The notes beneath the pieces are model-generated. The model worked only from the letters and a program-made list of their open reading frames with translations, made no database searches and had not been told where the DNA came from. From positions 1 through 5,637 of the forward strand of contig QJWD01000332.1 in NCBI GenBank assembly GCA_003235465.1: DNA of 5,637 nucleotides, written 5' to 3'. A program made the translations under genes and the position numbers. Numbering within the stretch: the stretch's first letter is position 1; each line of letters starts with the position of its first letter. This DNA comes from Nitrospirota bacterium (GTDB lineage: Bacteria > Nitrospinota > Nitrospinia > Nitrospinales > VA-1). This document shows, piece after piece, positions 5,595 through 5,637 of this stretch.

Positions 5595-5637
5595 GGCCGG
5601 CCGGGGTTGTCACTTGCGGGACTTTGATCTATGATTC
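5595..5637 (-). other. Upstream edge of the J-protein gene
   Basis: Forty-three nucleotides to the window edge. Directly before the ATG stands the 8-bp palindrome GGCCGGCC (5595-5602), which offers no ribosome site. A T/A-rich CATAGAT on the minus strand could be part of a -10 box, but its -35 partner would lie at or beyond the edge, so no promoter is called. Confidence 0.3.

Noticed and set aside
4719..5627. Long plus-strand open frame antisense to the J-protein gene
   Set aside because: It is the reverse shadow of a G+C-rich gene. The minus-strand product has full J-domain and client-domain signatures, whereas this one has none.

Overview
This is a compact, G+C-rich stretch of bacterial chromosome with seven genes and almost no spare DNA. 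No mobile element, CRISPR array, tRNA or rRNA is visible. All gene families are housekeeping ones. A PyrR-controlled pyr cluster, a PduO-type cobalamin adenosyltransferase, a [2Fe-2S] ferredoxin and a CbpA-like J-protein together suggest a G+C-rich, probably Gram-negative bacterium, for example of the deltaproteobacterial or Nitrospinota kind. The lineage is a weak inference; no marker gene settles it.

Left part (1-3574, minus strand): a de novo pyrimidine operon read right to left as pyrR-pyrB-pyrC-carA, with carA cut by the left edge. The genes are packed tightly: a 2-nt gap between pyrR and pyrB, a 17-nt overlap between pyrB and pyrC, and an ATGA overlap between pyrC and carA. A strong sigma70-type promoter (3546-3574) starts a leader of about 160 nt. 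The leader holds a PyrR-binding hairpin (3484-3516) and an intrinsic terminator (3416-3454). A segment of the hairpin can instead pair with the terminator's 5' arm. This is the known PyrR attenuation layout: PyrR with UMP would hold the hairpin, free the terminator and stop transcription before pyrR.

Middle (3614-4225, plus strand): a divergent ATP:cob(I)alamin adenosyltransferase gene. It most likely begins at a TTG codon behind a near-consensus Shine-Dalgarno sequence. It shares the 233-nt region between the two annotated starts with the pyr leader and promoter.

Right part (4307-5594, minus strand): a CbpA-like J-domain co-chaperone gene followed 76 nt later by a small [2Fe-2S] ferredoxin gene. 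This pair converges on the adenosyltransferase gene, with an 81-nt gap holding G+C-rich inverted repeats.

CarA (with CarB, presumably to the left) makes carbamoyl phosphate, PyrB condenses it with aspartate, PyrC closes the ring to dihydroorotate, and PyrR senses the end product. I found no convincing previously undescribed system. The most informative non-coding signal is the pyr attenuator, and the most unusual local detail is the missing Shine-Dalgarno sequence at pyrR.
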